A DNA stretch of 64,000 bases from Ga0077527 sp964433345 (GCA_964433345.1 CAYSQJ010000006.1:186001-250000); one strand, 5' to 3'; counted from the first letter of the stretch, positions 16,671 through 25,852 are shown. Made by a program: numbers and translations. Notes: generated by a model from the letters alone, not told the origin.

Positions 16671-16726
16671 GCCGTTCCAGGGCAAGCGCCGCCTGCGGTC
16701 AAACCCCGCCGTCAGTGATTCCGGTT

Positions 16727-17140
16727 ATGGCCGACGTTGAGCCGCGTTTTCTCAGATTCCGCGATGCGCCGGATTACCTCGGCATGGACCGCAACCGCTT
16801 CAACACCGAGGTCCGTCCACAGGTCACGAATATTCCAATCGGCAAACAGGGCATTGCGTTCGACAGGCATGAACTCGACCAATGGGCTGACCAGTACATG
16901 GCACGGCACGGGCGGCGCGTTATTGACAAGGGCAAGGCACTGGGTGAGGATTCCAAACGCAGCGAGCGCCCCGTGCGGAAAGGAAGGATACAAAAATGGG
17001 GCGTAACACCAGTCCGGGGCTTTGCAGAAGAACCGGGATCTGGCACATCGACAAACGCATCAAAGGATACGGTCGCCTTTGCGAAAGCACTGGCACTGGT
17101 GACAAAGAGGAAGCAGAACGCTACCTCCGACTCAAACTGA
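16727..17140 (+). CDS. Small excisionase/AlpA-like DNA-binding protein
   Basis: This 137-residue basic protein has an N-terminal winged-helix-like segment (FLRFRDAPDYLGMDRNRFNT, then IPIGKQGIAFDRHELDQWAD) of the kind seen in excisionases and AlpA-type helix-turn-helix proteins. The lysine/arginine-rich C-terminal half is low in recognisable structure. It sits just before, and overlaps by 145 bp, the integrase frame; the overlapped C-terminal part may be dispensable or the real end of the domain may be earlier. A GTG at 16715 is an alternative start. It probably governs excision direction. Confidence 0.65.
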   Translation: MADVEPRFLRFRDAPDYLGMDRNRFNTEVRPQVTNIPIGKQGIAFDRHELDQWADQYMARHGRRVIDKGKALGEDSKRSERPVRKGRIQKWGVTPVRGFAEEPGSGTSTNASKDTVAFAKALALVTKRKQNATSDSN

Positions 17141-18147
17141 CCGAGATTCGAGAAGCCACTGTCTATGGCGTCAGACCCAAGCGTCTCTTTCGCGAAGCCG
17201 CAACAAAGTATCTGCTTGATAACCAGGATATGCCTTCAATCAGTGACACCGCGATGCACTTAAAGCAACTCGATCCATTCATCGGTGATCTGCCGCTCGG
17301 CCGCGTGCATGACGAAACTGTCAGGCCGTTTATCAAGGCGCGGCAGAAACAGGGCGTATCGAACCGCACGATCAACATTGCCTTACAACGAGTCGTGCGG
17401 ATTTTGCGGCTTGCAGCAACAGTCTGGCGTGACGAACACGAGATGACATGGCTTGAGCAAGCACCACACATCTCGACGTTGCCTGAAACAAACCGGCGTC
17501 TGCCCTACCCGCTTGCATGGGAAGAGCAAGCTTATTTGTTAAAGGCGCTGCCCGATCACCTTGCCAAGATGGCCTTGTACAAGGTGAATACCGGGTGTCG
17601 CGAGCAGGAGGTATGCAGACTGCGCTGGGATTGGGAAATACAGGTGCCGGAGTTATCGACAAGCGTTTTTCTGATACCACTGGACTTTGGCGGCAGGCGA
17701 CCCCACTCGGGAGTCAAAAACCGCATGGATCGCCTGGTCGTATTAAACGATGTTGCCAAGTCCATCATCGAGGCACAGCGCGGTTTACATCCGTTGTGGG
17801 TATTTCCCTACAAAGGACGCGTGCTGACTCACATGAATGGCAGTGCATGGAAAAGAGCGCGCGTCGACGCCGCAGCACAGTGGAAGAAGGACAAGAATGA
17901 ACCCGCGCATTCAGGCTTTGCGCACTTGCGTGTGCATGATCTCAAGCACACGTTTGGGCGCAGGCTGCGGGTCGCAGGCGTGTCTTTCGAGGATCGGCAA
18001 GCGCTACTCGGCCACAAGTCGGAGAGCGTCACCACCGATTATTCTGCGGCGGAAATCGAGCATCTAATCGCGCAGGCAGGAAAGGTAACAATGGGCAGTC
18101 AGCGCAGCTCACCTACGCTTACAGTATTGCGCAGGAGAGCGGCATGA
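16996..18147 (+). CDS. int: Tyrosine recombinase (integrase) of the tRNA-Pro element
   Basis: The 383-residue integrase has an N-terminal arm-binding part, a core-binding domain (about 60-160) and a catalytic domain (about 175-360) with GCREQEVCRL (first Arg), HDLKHTFGRRL (HxxK variant of HxxR, common in this subfamily), LLGHKSESVTTDYS (His and nucleophile Tyr). AAGGAAGG lies nine bases before the ATG. It ends 74 bp from the encoded CCA of tRNA-Pro(GGG), the expected position for an enzyme that integrates its element into the tRNA 3' end. No frameshift is visible. Confidence 0.93.
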   Translation: MGRNTSPGLCRRTGIWHIDKRIKGYGRLCESTGTGDKEEAERYLRLKLTEIREATVYGVRPKRLFREAATKYLLDNQDMPSISDTAMHLKQLDPFIGDLPLGRVHDETVRPFIKARQKQGVSNRTINIALQRVVRILRLAATVWRDEHEMTWLEQAPHISTLPETNRRLPYPLAWEEQAYLLKALPDHLAKMALYKVNTGCREQEVCRLRWDWEIQVPELSTSVFLIPLDFGGRRPHSGVKNRMDRLVVLNDVAKSIIEAQRGLHPLWVFPYKGRVLTHMNGSAWKRARVDAAAQWKKDKNEPAHSGFAHLRVHDLKHTFGRRLRVAGVSFEDRQALLGHKSESVTTDYSAAEIEHLIAQAGKVTMGSQRSSPTLTVLRRRAA

Positions 18148-18219
18148 TTCGGGAACTCCCGCATAACTCCCGCAAATACGTTATGGGAGTGAGGGGGAAA
18201 TTCCTAAGTGCTTGAATTA

Positions 18220-18298
<79 letters not shown>

Positions 18299-18344
18299 AG
18301 GAGGCGGATTATACATCAGCAGGGGCGGTTTTCGCGCCGCCTGC

Positions 18345-18734
18345 TCAGGCCCGGAGCTGGTCGATGACGCTTTTGAGTTCGTGGCGCAGCTTGATCAGGG
18401 CGGGCTTGGCTGCAGCCGCCGCCGCGTCTCCTGAGCGGCGTGAATTGCGCGCAGGTTCGCTGGACATTTCCTCAAGGCGGTTGCGTGCGCCGCTGATGGT
18501 AAAGCCCTGGTCGTAGAGCAGTTCGCGGATGCGCCGGATCAGCAGCACTTCATGATGCTGGTAGTAGCGCCGGTTGCCGCGACGCTTGACCGGCCGCAAC
18601 TGGGTAAACTCCTGCTCCCAGTAACGCAGAACATGCGGCTTCACGCCGCATAGTTCGCTGACTTCACCGATCGTGAAATAACGCTTTGCCGGGATCGGCG
18701 GGAGCTGCGACTTAGGGCTGCCGCTGGTTTCCAT
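18345..18734 (-). CDS. MerR-family regulator downstream of ihfA
   Basis: The 129-residue protein has a MerR winged helix (YFTIGEVSELCGVKPHVLRY, about 19-38) and a short C-terminal helix rather than a metal-binding tail; no cysteine cluster is present. This MerR-like gene follows pheT-ihfA in many proteobacteria and its effector is unknown. Its ATG lies inside the 3' end of ihfA (23-bp overlap), so it is co-translated with it. The Ala run DAAAAAAKPA is a linker. Confidence 0.88.
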   Translation of the reverse strand: METSGSPKSQLPPIPAKRYFTIGEVSELCGVKPHVLRYWEQEFTQLRPVKRRGNRRYYQHHEVLLIRRIRELLYDQGFTISGARNRLEEMSSEPARNSRRSGDAAAAAAKPALIKLRHELKSVIDQLRA

Positions 18735-19020
18735 GGAAATGTTGCTCCACCATCGACTTCAATTTTTGTGATGCGTGGAACGTGACGACGCGGCGTGCGG
18801 AAATGGGAATTTCTTCGCCGGTCTTGGGATTGCGGCCGGGACGCTGCGGCTTGTCGCGCAACTGGAAGTTGCCGAATCCGGACAGCTTGACTCCCCTGCC
18901 ATTTTCCAGCGCGAGGCGAACTTCGTCGAAAAAGGACTCCACCATGTCCTTGGCTTCGCGCTTGTTGAAACCCACCTTCTCGAACAGCAAGTCGGCCAGC
19001 TCTGCTTTAGTTAACGTCAT
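18712..19020 (-). CDS. ihfA: Integration host factor subunit alpha
   Basis: The 102-residue HU/IHF-family protein starts MTLTKAELADLLFEKVGFNK and contains the DNA-intercalating beta-arm around GRNPKTGEEIPISARRVVTF. With IhfB it bends DNA sharply and assists recombination, replication and sigma-54 promoters. ATG at 19020 follows GAGGGGACAAG. The gene directly follows pheT, the usual proteobacterial order. IHF is commonly required by tyrosine integrases such as the one at 16996, a functional link only by general knowledge. Confidence 0.97.
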   Translation of the reverse strand: MTLTKAELADLLFEKVGFNKREAKDMVESFFDEVRLALENGRGVKLSGFGNFQLRDKPQRPGRNPKTGEEIPISARRVVTFHASQKLKSMVEQHFHGNQRQP

Positions 19021-19031
19021 CTTGTCCCCTC

Positions 19032-21380
19032 TCAACGAAGCTTCGCGTTGAACTTTTCCTGCAGAATCTGGCGCAGCTCAGACATCGCTTTTTCAGCTTC
19101 TGCGTCCGTCAAGGTTTTTTGAGTATCCTGCAATAACACACTGAATGCAAGACTTTTTTTCCCTTTTTGGACCCCCTCGCCACGGTATAAATCGAACACC
19201 GTGACGTCCCGCAAAATCGCCGGTCCGGCCCGTCTCAGCTCGGCGCTGATATCGCCAAACCGGACATTTTCTTCGAACTCTGCGGCCAGATCGCGCCGCA
19301 TGGCCGGAAACTTCGGCACTTCCTCGCTGGCCGGCAACGGGCGCTTTTCGATGGCGCCCAGTTCAAGCTCGAACACAACCGGCACTGCCGTCAGATCATA
19401 CTTCCGCTTCCAGCGCGGATGCAATTCCCCGATCCAGCCGATCTCCCGCCCCTCCAGGACAATCTGCGCCGACTTGCCCGGGTGCAGGGCCGGATGTGCT
19501 GCCGGCACGAAGGTCGCGACGGCCGGTGCCAGCAATGCCTCCAGATCCGCCTTGAGGTCGAAAAAATCCACCGCACGCGCTGCCGCCCCCCACTGCTGGG
19601 GATGCGCATCGCCATAGGCCACGGCACCCACGCGCCAGGGCTGCGGATGATTCTCCGCATTGATAAAGCAGCGGCCAATTTCAAACAGGCGCACGCGCGG
19701 CTGCTTGCGGCTTGAATTGAATGCAACAGCGTGCATCAGACCGCCGATCAGGCTCGAGCGCATGACGCTCATCTGGCTGGCGATCGGATTGGCCAGCGCG
19801 ACCGGATCGGCATTGGCGCAGAAGTCCTCTTCCCAGGCGCGATCGACGAAGCTGTAGGTGACGATTTCCTGGAAATCCAGGGCGGCCAGCGTGCGCCGGA
19901 CGCCTGCCGCACCGCGTTGCGCCTCGGCAGCAGGCAGCATGGCGGCACGCGCCAGCGGTGCTTGCGCGGGGATACGGTCATAACCGGTCACCCGTGCCAG
20001 CTCCTCGACCAGATCTTCCTCGATGGCGATGTCAAAGCGGTGGCTCGGTGGCAGCGCTTCCACCGTGTCGCCGGTCAGCACCGGCTTGCAACCCAGTCGC
20101 TCAAGGATCGCGACTGCGGCATTTGCCTCGATGGGGAAACCCAGTATCCGTTGCGCACGCGCCAGACGCAGCTTCACGGACTGGCGCGCCGGAAGTCTGT
20201 TCGTAACCTCGACCACCGGCCCCGCCTGTCCGCCGCAAATCTGCAGGATCAGCTGGGTCGCGCGCTCCATCGCGTCGCGCGTTGCCGCGAAATCGACGCC
20301 ACGTTCGAAGCGATAGGCCGAATCCGAGCCGAAGCCCAGCTCTCGCGTCTTGCCGGCGATGATTTCCGGCATGAAAAAAGCGCTTTCGAGGATGACATCC
20401 CGGGTTGCGGCCGTAACGCCGCTGTCCTCGCCGCCCATGATGCCGGCAAGCGCCAACGGCCGCTTGGCATCGGCAATCACCAGGTAGCCGGTGTTGAGCG
20501 GCAACAGGGTGCCGTTGAGCAGCTTCAGTTCTTCGCCGTCACGTGCCCGCCGCACGCAGATGCCACCCGTCACCTTTGCAGCGTCAAAGGCATGCAGCGG
20601 CTGCCCCATTTCCAGCAGCACGTAGTTGGTCACGTCGACCACCGCGCTGATCGCGCGGATGCCGCCGCGAGCCAGGCGGCGCAGCATCCACTCCGGCGTC
20701 GTCGCCAGCGCATCCACGCCGCGAATGACGCGCGCGCCATAGCGCGGGCAGTCCGCCGGCGCTTCGACCGTTATCCCGATCCGGTCTTCGATCTGCGGCT
20801 GCAATGCTGCCGGTGTCGTCCATTTCAGCCTGGCGCCGCTCAGCGCAGCCACTTCCCGCGCCATGCCCAGAACGCTCAGGCAATCGCCGCGGTTGGGCGT
20901 GGGCTTGGTGACTAGCAACTGGTCATCGAGATCCAGCAGATCGCGCACCGACATGCCGATGGTGGCGGTTGCAGGCAGCTCGAGCAGCCCGTCCGCACTG
21001 TCGCTGAGCCCAAGCTCGCGCGCCGAACAGAGCATGCCCTGCGACTCGATGCCGCGCACCTTGGCCAGCTTGATCTCGACTCCCGGCAGGCGTGCGCCGA
21101 CCAGCGCCGCAGGCACCCGCATGCCGGCACGCACGTTCGGCGCGCCGCAGACGATATTGAGCGGCGCTGTGCCGGCATTGACCTGGCAGACGTTCAGGCG
21201 GTCGGCCTGGGGATGCTTCTCCAACGAGAGCACCTCGGCCACCACCACCCGGTCAAAGGGCGGCGCCGCAGGCTCCACTGCCTCCACTTCCACACCGCCG
21301 AAAGTCAGCAGATCCGCGAGCTGCGCGGTGGTGAGCTCCGGGTCAACCAGCTCGCGCAGCCAATGTTCCGAAATTCTCAT
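19032..21380 (-). CDS. pheT: Phenylalanyl-tRNA synthetase beta subunit
   Basis: The 782-residue protein has the N-terminal OB-fold tRNA-binding domain (about 40-150, with HPQADRLNVCQV), the B3/B4 editing domain, B5 domain (near 400-470), a catalytic-like core and the C-terminal anticodon-recognition FDX-ACB domain (about 690-782, RRDLAAEFEENVRFGDI). It forms an alpha2-beta2 enzyme with PheS that charges tRNA-Phe and hydrolyses mischarged Tyr-tRNA. Length is standard. It lies 12 bp after pheS and 11 bp before the ihfA start, so the three are one operon. Confidence 0.97.
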   Translation of the reverse strand: MRISEHWLRELVDPELTTAQLADLLTFGGVEVEAVEPAAPPFDRVVVAEVLSLEKHPQADRLNVCQVNAGTAPLNIVCGAPNVRAGMRVPAALVGARLPGVEIKLAKVRGIESQGMLCSARELGLSDSADGLLELPATATIGMSVRDLLDLDDQLLVTKPTPNRGDCLSVLGMAREVAALSGARLKWTTPAALQPQIEDRIGITVEAPADCPRYGARVIRGVDALATTPEWMLRRLARGGIRAISAVVDVTNYVLLEMGQPLHAFDAAKVTGGICVRRARDGEELKLLNGTLLPLNTGYLVIADAKRPLALAGIMGGEDSGVTAATRDVILESAFFMPEIIAGKTRELGFGSDSAYRFERGVDFAATRDAMERATQLILQICGGQAGPVVEVTNRLPARQSVKLRLARAQRILGFPIEANAAVAILERLGCKPVLTGDTVEALPPSHRFDIAIEEDLVEELARVTGYDRIPAQAPLARAAMLPAAEAQRGAAGVRRTLAALDFQEIVTYSFVDRAWEEDFCANADPVALANPIASQMSVMRSSLIGGLMHAVAFNSSRKQPRVRLFEIGRCFINAENHPQPWRVGAVAYGDAHPQQWGAAARAVDFFDLKADLEALLAPAVATFVPAAHPALHPGKSAQIVLEGREIGWIGELHPRWKRKYDLTAVPVVFELELGAIEKRPLPASEEVPKFPAMRRDLAAEFEENVRFGDISAELRRAGPAILRDVTVFDLYRGEGVQKGKKSLAFSVLLQDTQKTLTDAEAEKAMSELRQILQEKFNAKLR

Positions 21381-21392
21381 GGCAGCGGCAAC

Positions 21393-22379
21393 CTATACGA
21401 ACTGCTTCAGGAAACGCAGGTCGTTCTCGTAGAACAACCGCAGGTCATTGACGCCGTAACGCAGCATCGTCAGGCGATCCGGCCCCAGACCAAAAGCGAA
21501 GCCCTGGTAGCGTTCGCTGTCGATGCCGACGTTGCGCAGCACGTTGGGATGCACCATGCCACAGCCACCGACCTCGAGCCAGCCATCGCCGAAACTCATG
21601 TCGATTTCCGCCGACGGCTCGGTGAACGGAAAAAATGACGGACGGAACCGGATCTGCAAGTCCGGATCCTCGAAAAAGCGCTGGAAAAAATCCACCAGCA
21701 CGCCCTTCAGATTGGCGAAGCTGACGCTGTCATCGATCCACAGCCCCTCGACCTGGTGAAACATAGGCGAGTGCGTCGCATCCGAATCCACGCGATAGAC
21801 ACGCCCCGGCGCGATGATGCGTATGGGCGGCTGGCGCTGTTCCATGTAGCGGATCTGGATCGGCGAGGTATGCGTACGCAGCAGGTGCTTGCCGTCGGCA
21901 AGGTAAAAAGTATCGTGCATCGAGCGGGCCGGATGATTCTCCGGCTGGTTCAATGCCGTGAAATTGTAGAAATCGGTCTCGATTTCGGGGCCATCAGCGA
22001 CTTCGAAGCCGATCGACCGGAACAGCTGCTCGATGCGCTCCATCGTGCGGCTGACCGGGTGCAGCCCGCCCATGCCCCTGCCCCGGCCCGGCAGCGTGAC
22101 GTCAATGGACTCGCCGGCGAGCTTGGCCTCCATCGCCTGCGTCGCTATGAATTCGCGACGGGCATGGAGCGCCTCTTCCAGCTGCTGCTTTGCCTGGTTG
22201 ATGCGCGCGCCCGCCGCAGGACGTTCGGCAGCCGGCAGCTTGCCCAGCCCCTTCAGCAGCTCGGTAAGCGCTCCGGATTTGCCGACGTAACGCGCCTTGG
22301 CCTGCTCCAGCGTATCGGCGTTGTCGATGCCGCCAAACAGCGCCATCGCTTCTGCCACCAGCTTGTCGAGTTCCTGCAT
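21393..22379 (-). CDS. pheS: Phenylalanyl-tRNA synthetase alpha subunit
   Basis: This 328-residue class II synthetase subunit has an N-terminal coiled coil (about 1-90) and the catalytic core with FRPSFFPFTEPSAEID (motif 2 region), WLEVGGCGMVHPNVL and the motif 3 GFAFGLGPDRLTMLRYG. It activates phenylalanine and, with PheT, attaches it to tRNA-Phe in the cytoplasm. It starts 71 bp downstream of rplT, with a terminator-like hairpin between them. Confidence 0.97.
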   Translation of the reverse strand: MQELDKLVAEAMALFGGIDNADTLEQAKARYVGKSGALTELLKGLGKLPAAERPAAGARINQAKQQLEEALHARREFIATQAMEAKLAGESIDVTLPGRGRGMGGLHPVSRTMERIEQLFRSIGFEVADGPEIETDFYNFTALNQPENHPARSMHDTFYLADGKHLLRTHTSPIQIRYMEQRQPPIRIIAPGRVYRVDSDATHSPMFHQVEGLWIDDSVSFANLKGVLVDFFQRFFEDPDLQIRFRPSFFPFTEPSAEIDMSFGDGWLEVGGCGMVHPNVLRNVGIDSERYQGFAFGLGPDRLTMLRYGVNDLRLFYENDLRFLKQFV

Positions 22380-22403
22380 GAGTGAATGTTAGCGGGATCC
22401 AGT

Positions 22404-22431
22404 GAAAAAAAAGGAGGCTCTGCGAGCCTCC
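22404..22431 (-). terminator. Terminator/attenuator between rplT and pheS
   Basis: On the minus strand GGAGGCTC-GCA-GAGCCTCC is followed by a run of eight T. It would stop transcripts leaving rplT or act as an attenuator for pheST. A short Phe-rich leader peptide is not visible in the 70 bp available. Confidence 0.8.
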
Positions 22432-22449
22432 TTTTCCGGGTGCGACTGC

Positions 22450-22809
22450 TTACGCGCCGAGGCTCGTCCTGGCCTGTTCCACAAACCGCTGGAATGCCGG
22501 CTTGTCGAACACGGCGATGTCGGCGAGAACCTTGCGATCGACCTCGATCGCAGCCTTCTTCAGGCCGTTCATGAACACGCTGTAGGTCATGCCGTGCTCG
22601 CGGGCTGCGGCATTGATGCGGGTGATCCACAGGGCGCGGAACTCGCGCTTCTTGGTGCGGCGATCGCGATAGGCATACTGCCCGGCGCGCATCACCGCTT
22701 CGTTGGCAATGCGGAATACGTTGCCGCGGCGGCCGCGGAAACCCTTGGCGGCCTTCAGGACCTTCTTGTGCGCCTTGCGGGCGATGACTCCACGTTTGAC
22801 TCTTGGCAT
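22450..22809 (-). CDS. rplT: 50S ribosomal protein L20
   Basis: The 119-residue, strongly basic protein begins MPRVKRGVIARKAHKKVLK and contains YAYRDRRTKKREFRALWITR, both typical of L20. L20 binds 23S rRNA early in 50S assembly and, in some bacteria, represses its own operon. It lies 15 bp after rpmI in the infC-rpmI-rplT order. Confidence 0.98.
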   Translation of the reverse strand: MPRVKRGVIARKAHKKVLKAAKGFRGRRGNVFRIANEAVMRAGQYAYRDRRTKKREFRALWITRINAAAREHGMTYSVFMNGLKKAAIEVDRKVLADIAVFDKPAFQRFVEQARTSLGA

Positions 22810-22824
22810 GGCTGTTCTCCCCGA

Positions 22825-23019
22825 TCAGTAAGGCAGCATCGCGCGTACGGCGCGCTGGTCGGAATCGTGCACCATGGTCGTGCCGCGCAGCTGGCGCTTG
22901 CGCTTGGTGCTCTTCTTGGTGAGGATATGGCGCATGTTCGAGGAACTGCGCTTGAACGCGCCGCTGCCCAGCTTCTTGAATCGCTTGGCCGCGCCGCTCT
23001 TGCTCTTCATCTTCGGCAT
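22825..23019 (-). CDS. rpmI: 50S ribosomal protein L35
   Basis: The 64-residue basic protein begins MPKMKSKSGAAKRFKKLGSG and has the KKSTKRKRQLRG segment of L35, a small component of the 50S subunit. It lies between infC and rplT. Only 64 bp separate it from the infC stop, with no terminator. Confidence 0.98.
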   Translation of the reverse strand: MPKMKSKSGAAKRFKKLGSGAFKRSSSNMRHILTKKSTKRKRQLRGTTMVHDSDQRAVRAMLPY

Positions 23020-23082
23020 GGTGACTCCTGTTTTAGCCTAGCGTCGGGCGCCTGCGTTGCCGCGGGACTTGAGGCCCGATCA

Positions 23083-23745
23083 CTACTTCTTTTCAACGGT
23101 TGCAACTGCCTGCGCCGGAGCGCCTGCCGCCTCAACCACCTTGGCCGGCGTTGCCGCCGGTTTTTCACCCGGGGCCTTGTCAGCGGCCTTCGGGGAATTC
23201 TTTGCTGCTGCAGGCTTGGCCTGCACCTGCACTTTCTTCGGCCCCAGCACCATCACCAGCTGGCGGCCCTCCATTTTCGGGAACTGCTCGACAACAGCCA
23301 GCTCCATCAAATCCGTCTTCACGCGCTCCAGCAGGCGGAAGCCGAATTCCTGGTGCGCCATCTCGCGCCCCCTGAAACGCAGCGTAATCTTCGCCTTGTC
23401 GCCCTCTTCGAGGAAGCGGGTCAGGTTGCGCAGCTTGATCTTGTAGTCGCCTTCATCCGTTCCCGGACGGAATTTCACTTCCTTGACGACAATCTGCTTC
23501 TGTTTGAGCCTTGCCTCGTGCTGCTTCTTGCTCTCACGGTACTTGAATTTCCCGTAATCCATGACGCGGCACACCGGCGGTTTTGCCGTAGGCGCGATCT
23601 CGACCAGATCCAGCTCAGCTTCCTCCGCCAGCTTGTTGGCTGCGGCGATGCTGATCACGCCAACCTGCGAACCATCTGCTCCGATGACCCGCACTTCCGG
23701 GGCGGTGATTTCACCGTTGATCCGGGCTTCCTTTTCCTGAGCTAT
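23083..23745 (-). CDS. infC: Translation initiation factor IF-3, AUA start
   Basis: The frame can be followed upstream of the first GTG (23694) to ATA at 23745, giving AQEKEARINGEITAPEVRVI, the usual betaproteobacterial IF-3 N-terminus. GGGAG lies eight bases before the ATA. infC normally uses a rare start (AUU/AUC/AUA), which lets IF-3 limit its own synthesis. The 220-residue protein has the standard N- and C-domains (to about 175) and then an unusual ~45-residue Ala/Pro/Lys-rich tail. IF-3 checks the initiator tRNA and start codon on the 30S subunit. Confidence 0.93.
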   Translation of the reverse strand: MAQEKEARINGEITAPEVRVIGADGSQVGVISIAAANKLAEEAELDLVEIAPTAKPPVCRVMDYGKFKYRESKKQHEARLKQKQIVVKEVKFRPGTDEGDYKIKLRNLTRFLEEGDKAKITLRFRGREMAHQEFGFRLLERVKTDLMELAVVEQFPKMEGRQLVMVLGPKKVQVQAKPAAAKNSPKAADKAPGEKPAATPAKVVEAAGAPAQAVATVEKK

Positions 23746-23771
23746 GCGAAAACTCCCAAAATTTGTTGCTC

Positions 23772-25688
23772 TCAGGCCGAACGACCCTTTCTCGCGATAT
23801 CGCTTTTCAGAAGCGACATAAAGGCATCCAGGGACATCTGTCCCAGATCCTCGCCTTTACGGGAACGTACGGCCACCAATTGTGCTGCCACTTCCTTGTC
23901 ACCGACAACCAGCTGGAATGGCAGCTTTTGCAGACTATGTTCGCGGATTTTATAGGAAATTTTCTCATTTCTCAAGTCAGCCTCGACCCGGAAACCGGCC
24001 TTTTTCAGGGCTTCCGCCACTGCCGCCACCGGACCGGCCTGGCCTTCCGAGATGTTCATGACCACCGCCTGCACCGGCGCCAGCCAGGCCGGCATGGCAC
24101 CGGCGTAGTGCTCGATCAGGATGCCGATAAAGCGCTCCAGCGACCCGAGTATTGCCCGGTGCAGCATCACCGGCGTGCGCCGGCTGTTGTCTTCGGCCAC
24201 GTATTCCGCGCCCAGACGCTGGGGCAATGCGAAATCGAGCTGCAGGGTGCCGCATTGCCAGATCCGGCCCAGCGAGTCTTTCAGTGAAAACTCGATTTTC
24301 GGGCCGTAAAACGCGCCCTCACCGGGATTAAGCTCCCATTCGAGGCCTTTTTCGTCCAGCGTCGCCTTGAGTGCCGCCTCGGCACGGTCCCAGACTGCAT
24401 CATCCCCGATGCGCTTTTCCGGGCGCGTGGAGAGTTTGACCAGGATGTGGTCGAAGCCGAAATCGGCATAAACCCGGCGCAACAGGTCGACGAAATCGCC
24501 GGCTTCGCGCTGCACCTGCTCTTCCGTGCAGAAGATATGCGCGTCGTCCTGCACAAAGCCGCGCACCCGCATCAGGCCATGCAGTGCGCCGGACGGCTCA
24601 TTGCGGTGGCAGGAACCAAACTCGGCGATGCGCAGCGGCAGGTCGCGGTAGCTTTTCACGCCCTGGTTGAAGATTTGCACATGCCCCGGACAGTTCATCG
24701 GCTTCACCGCATAGTCGCGCTTCTCCGATTCCGTGGTGAACATGTATTCGCGGTAGTTTTCCCAGTGTCCGGAGCGCTCCCACAGCACGCGGTCCATCAC
24801 CTGCGGCGTGCGCACCTCGCGGTATCCGGCTTCGGTCAGCAAGCCGCGCATGTACTGCTCGATGGCCTGCCAGATCACCCAGCCGTTGGCATGCCAGAAC
24901 ACCATGCCCGGCGCCTCGTCCTGCATGTGAAACAGGTCGAGCTGGCGGCCCAGCTTGCGGTGGTCGCGCTTTTCCGCCTCCTCGAGGCGGTGCAGGTACT
25001 GGTCCTGATCCTCTTTACGCGCCCAGGCCGTGCCATAGATTCGCTGCAGCATCTCGTTCTTCGAATCTCCGCGCCAGTAGGCGCCCGCCACCTTCATCAG
25101 CTTGAAGATCTTCAGCTTGCCGGTGGACGGCACATGCGGTCCGCGACAGAGATCAATGAAGTTGCCCTGGCGGTAAAGTGAAATCGGCTCGTCGGAAGGG
25201 ATCGACGCGATGATCTGCGACTTGTACTTCTCTCCCATGTCGGAGAAAAACTGCACGGCCTCGTCGCGAGGCATCACTTCGCGCTCGACGCGGATGTCGC
25301 GCTTGCTGATTTCCAGCATGCGCTTTTCGATCGCCGAGAGATCCTCGGGCGTGAAGGGCCGCTTGTAGGAAAAATCGTAGTAGAAACCGTCCTCGATCAC
25401 CGGTCCGATCGTCACTTGCGCATCGGGAAACAGCTCCTTAACCGCATGGGCCAGCAGGTGCGCCGTCGAGTGACGCAGCATGTCCAGGCCCTCGGGATTG
25501 CGGTCGGTGATCACGGCCAGCTCGGCATCCGAATCGATGCGGTGCGAAGTGTCGACCAGCCTGCCGTTGACCCTCCCGGCGAGTGCCGCCTTGGCGAGTC
25601 CGGCACCGATGGAGGCCGCCACTTCGGCCACCGTCACCGGTTGTTCGTAGGATCTGACCGATCCGTCGGGCAATGTGATGTTGATCAT
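23772..25688 (-). CDS. thrS: Threonyl-tRNA synthetase
   Basis: The 638-residue class II enzyme starts MINITLPDGSVRSYEQPVTV at the ATG at 25688; an upstream in-frame start would run into a terminator hairpin. It has TGS (1-60), the editing domain with HLLAHAVKELF, catalytic core with MNCPGHVQIFN (zinc Cys) and HRNEPSGALHGLMRVR, and a C-terminal anticodon domain. It charges tRNA-Thr and removes mischarged Ser. infC follows 26 bp downstream, the conserved order. Confidence 0.97.
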   Translation of the reverse strand: MINITLPDGSVRSYEQPVTVAEVAASIGAGLAKAALAGRVNGRLVDTSHRIDSDAELAVITDRNPEGLDMLRHSTAHLLAHAVKELFPDAQVTIGPVIEDGFYYDFSYKRPFTPEDLSAIEKRMLEISKRDIRVEREVMPRDEAVQFFSDMGEKYKSQIIASIPSDEPISLYRQGNFIDLCRGPHVPSTGKLKIFKLMKVAGAYWRGDSKNEMLQRIYGTAWARKEDQDQYLHRLEEAEKRDHRKLGRQLDLFHMQDEAPGMVFWHANGWVIWQAIEQYMRGLLTEAGYREVRTPQVMDRVLWERSGHWENYREYMFTTESEKRDYAVKPMNCPGHVQIFNQGVKSYRDLPLRIAEFGSCHRNEPSGALHGLMRVRGFVQDDAHIFCTEEQVQREAGDFVDLLRRVYADFGFDHILVKLSTRPEKRIGDDAVWDRAEAALKATLDEKGLEWELNPGEGAFYGPKIEFSLKDSLGRIWQCGTLQLDFALPQRLGAEYVAEDNSRRTPVMLHRAILGSLERFIGILIEHYAGAMPAWLAPVQAVVMNISEGQAGPVAAVAEALKKAGFRVEADLRNEKISYKIREHSLQKLPFQLVVGDKEVAAQLVAVRSRKGEDLGQMSLDAFMSLLKSDIARKGRSA

Positions 25689-25710
25689 GTCGGGTTCCGT
25701 GACTGGAAAT

Positions 25711-25739
25711 AAAAAAAGTGCGGCAAGCCGCACTTTTTT
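25711..25739. terminator. Bidirectional intrinsic terminator upstream of thrS
   Basis: GTGCGGC-AA-GCCGCAC (25718-25733) is flanked by seven A on the left and six T on the right, so it can end transcripts from either strand. On the minus strand it closes the relA/tRNA-Val transcript before thrS. Confidence 0.88.
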
Positions 25740-25852
25740 CCGCTACCAGAAAATTGACGCAACTATCGCCGGGCTCCAGGGAAGTTACAAGTTCGCGGTG
25801 TCATAACGCTCGCTTCCTGCATTCCGGCGGTTTAGTTTGCGCAATTCCAAAT

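Noticed and set aside
19731..23955. Long rightward frames opposite pheT and across rplT-infC
   Set aside because: They are Arg/His/Gln-rich shadows of conserved translation genes and cross several gene boundaries, with no family motif.
25689..25852. T-box or other riboswitch before thrS
   Set aside because: Only the bidirectional terminator is visible; no T-box sequence or specifier stem is present, as expected for a betaproteobacterium.
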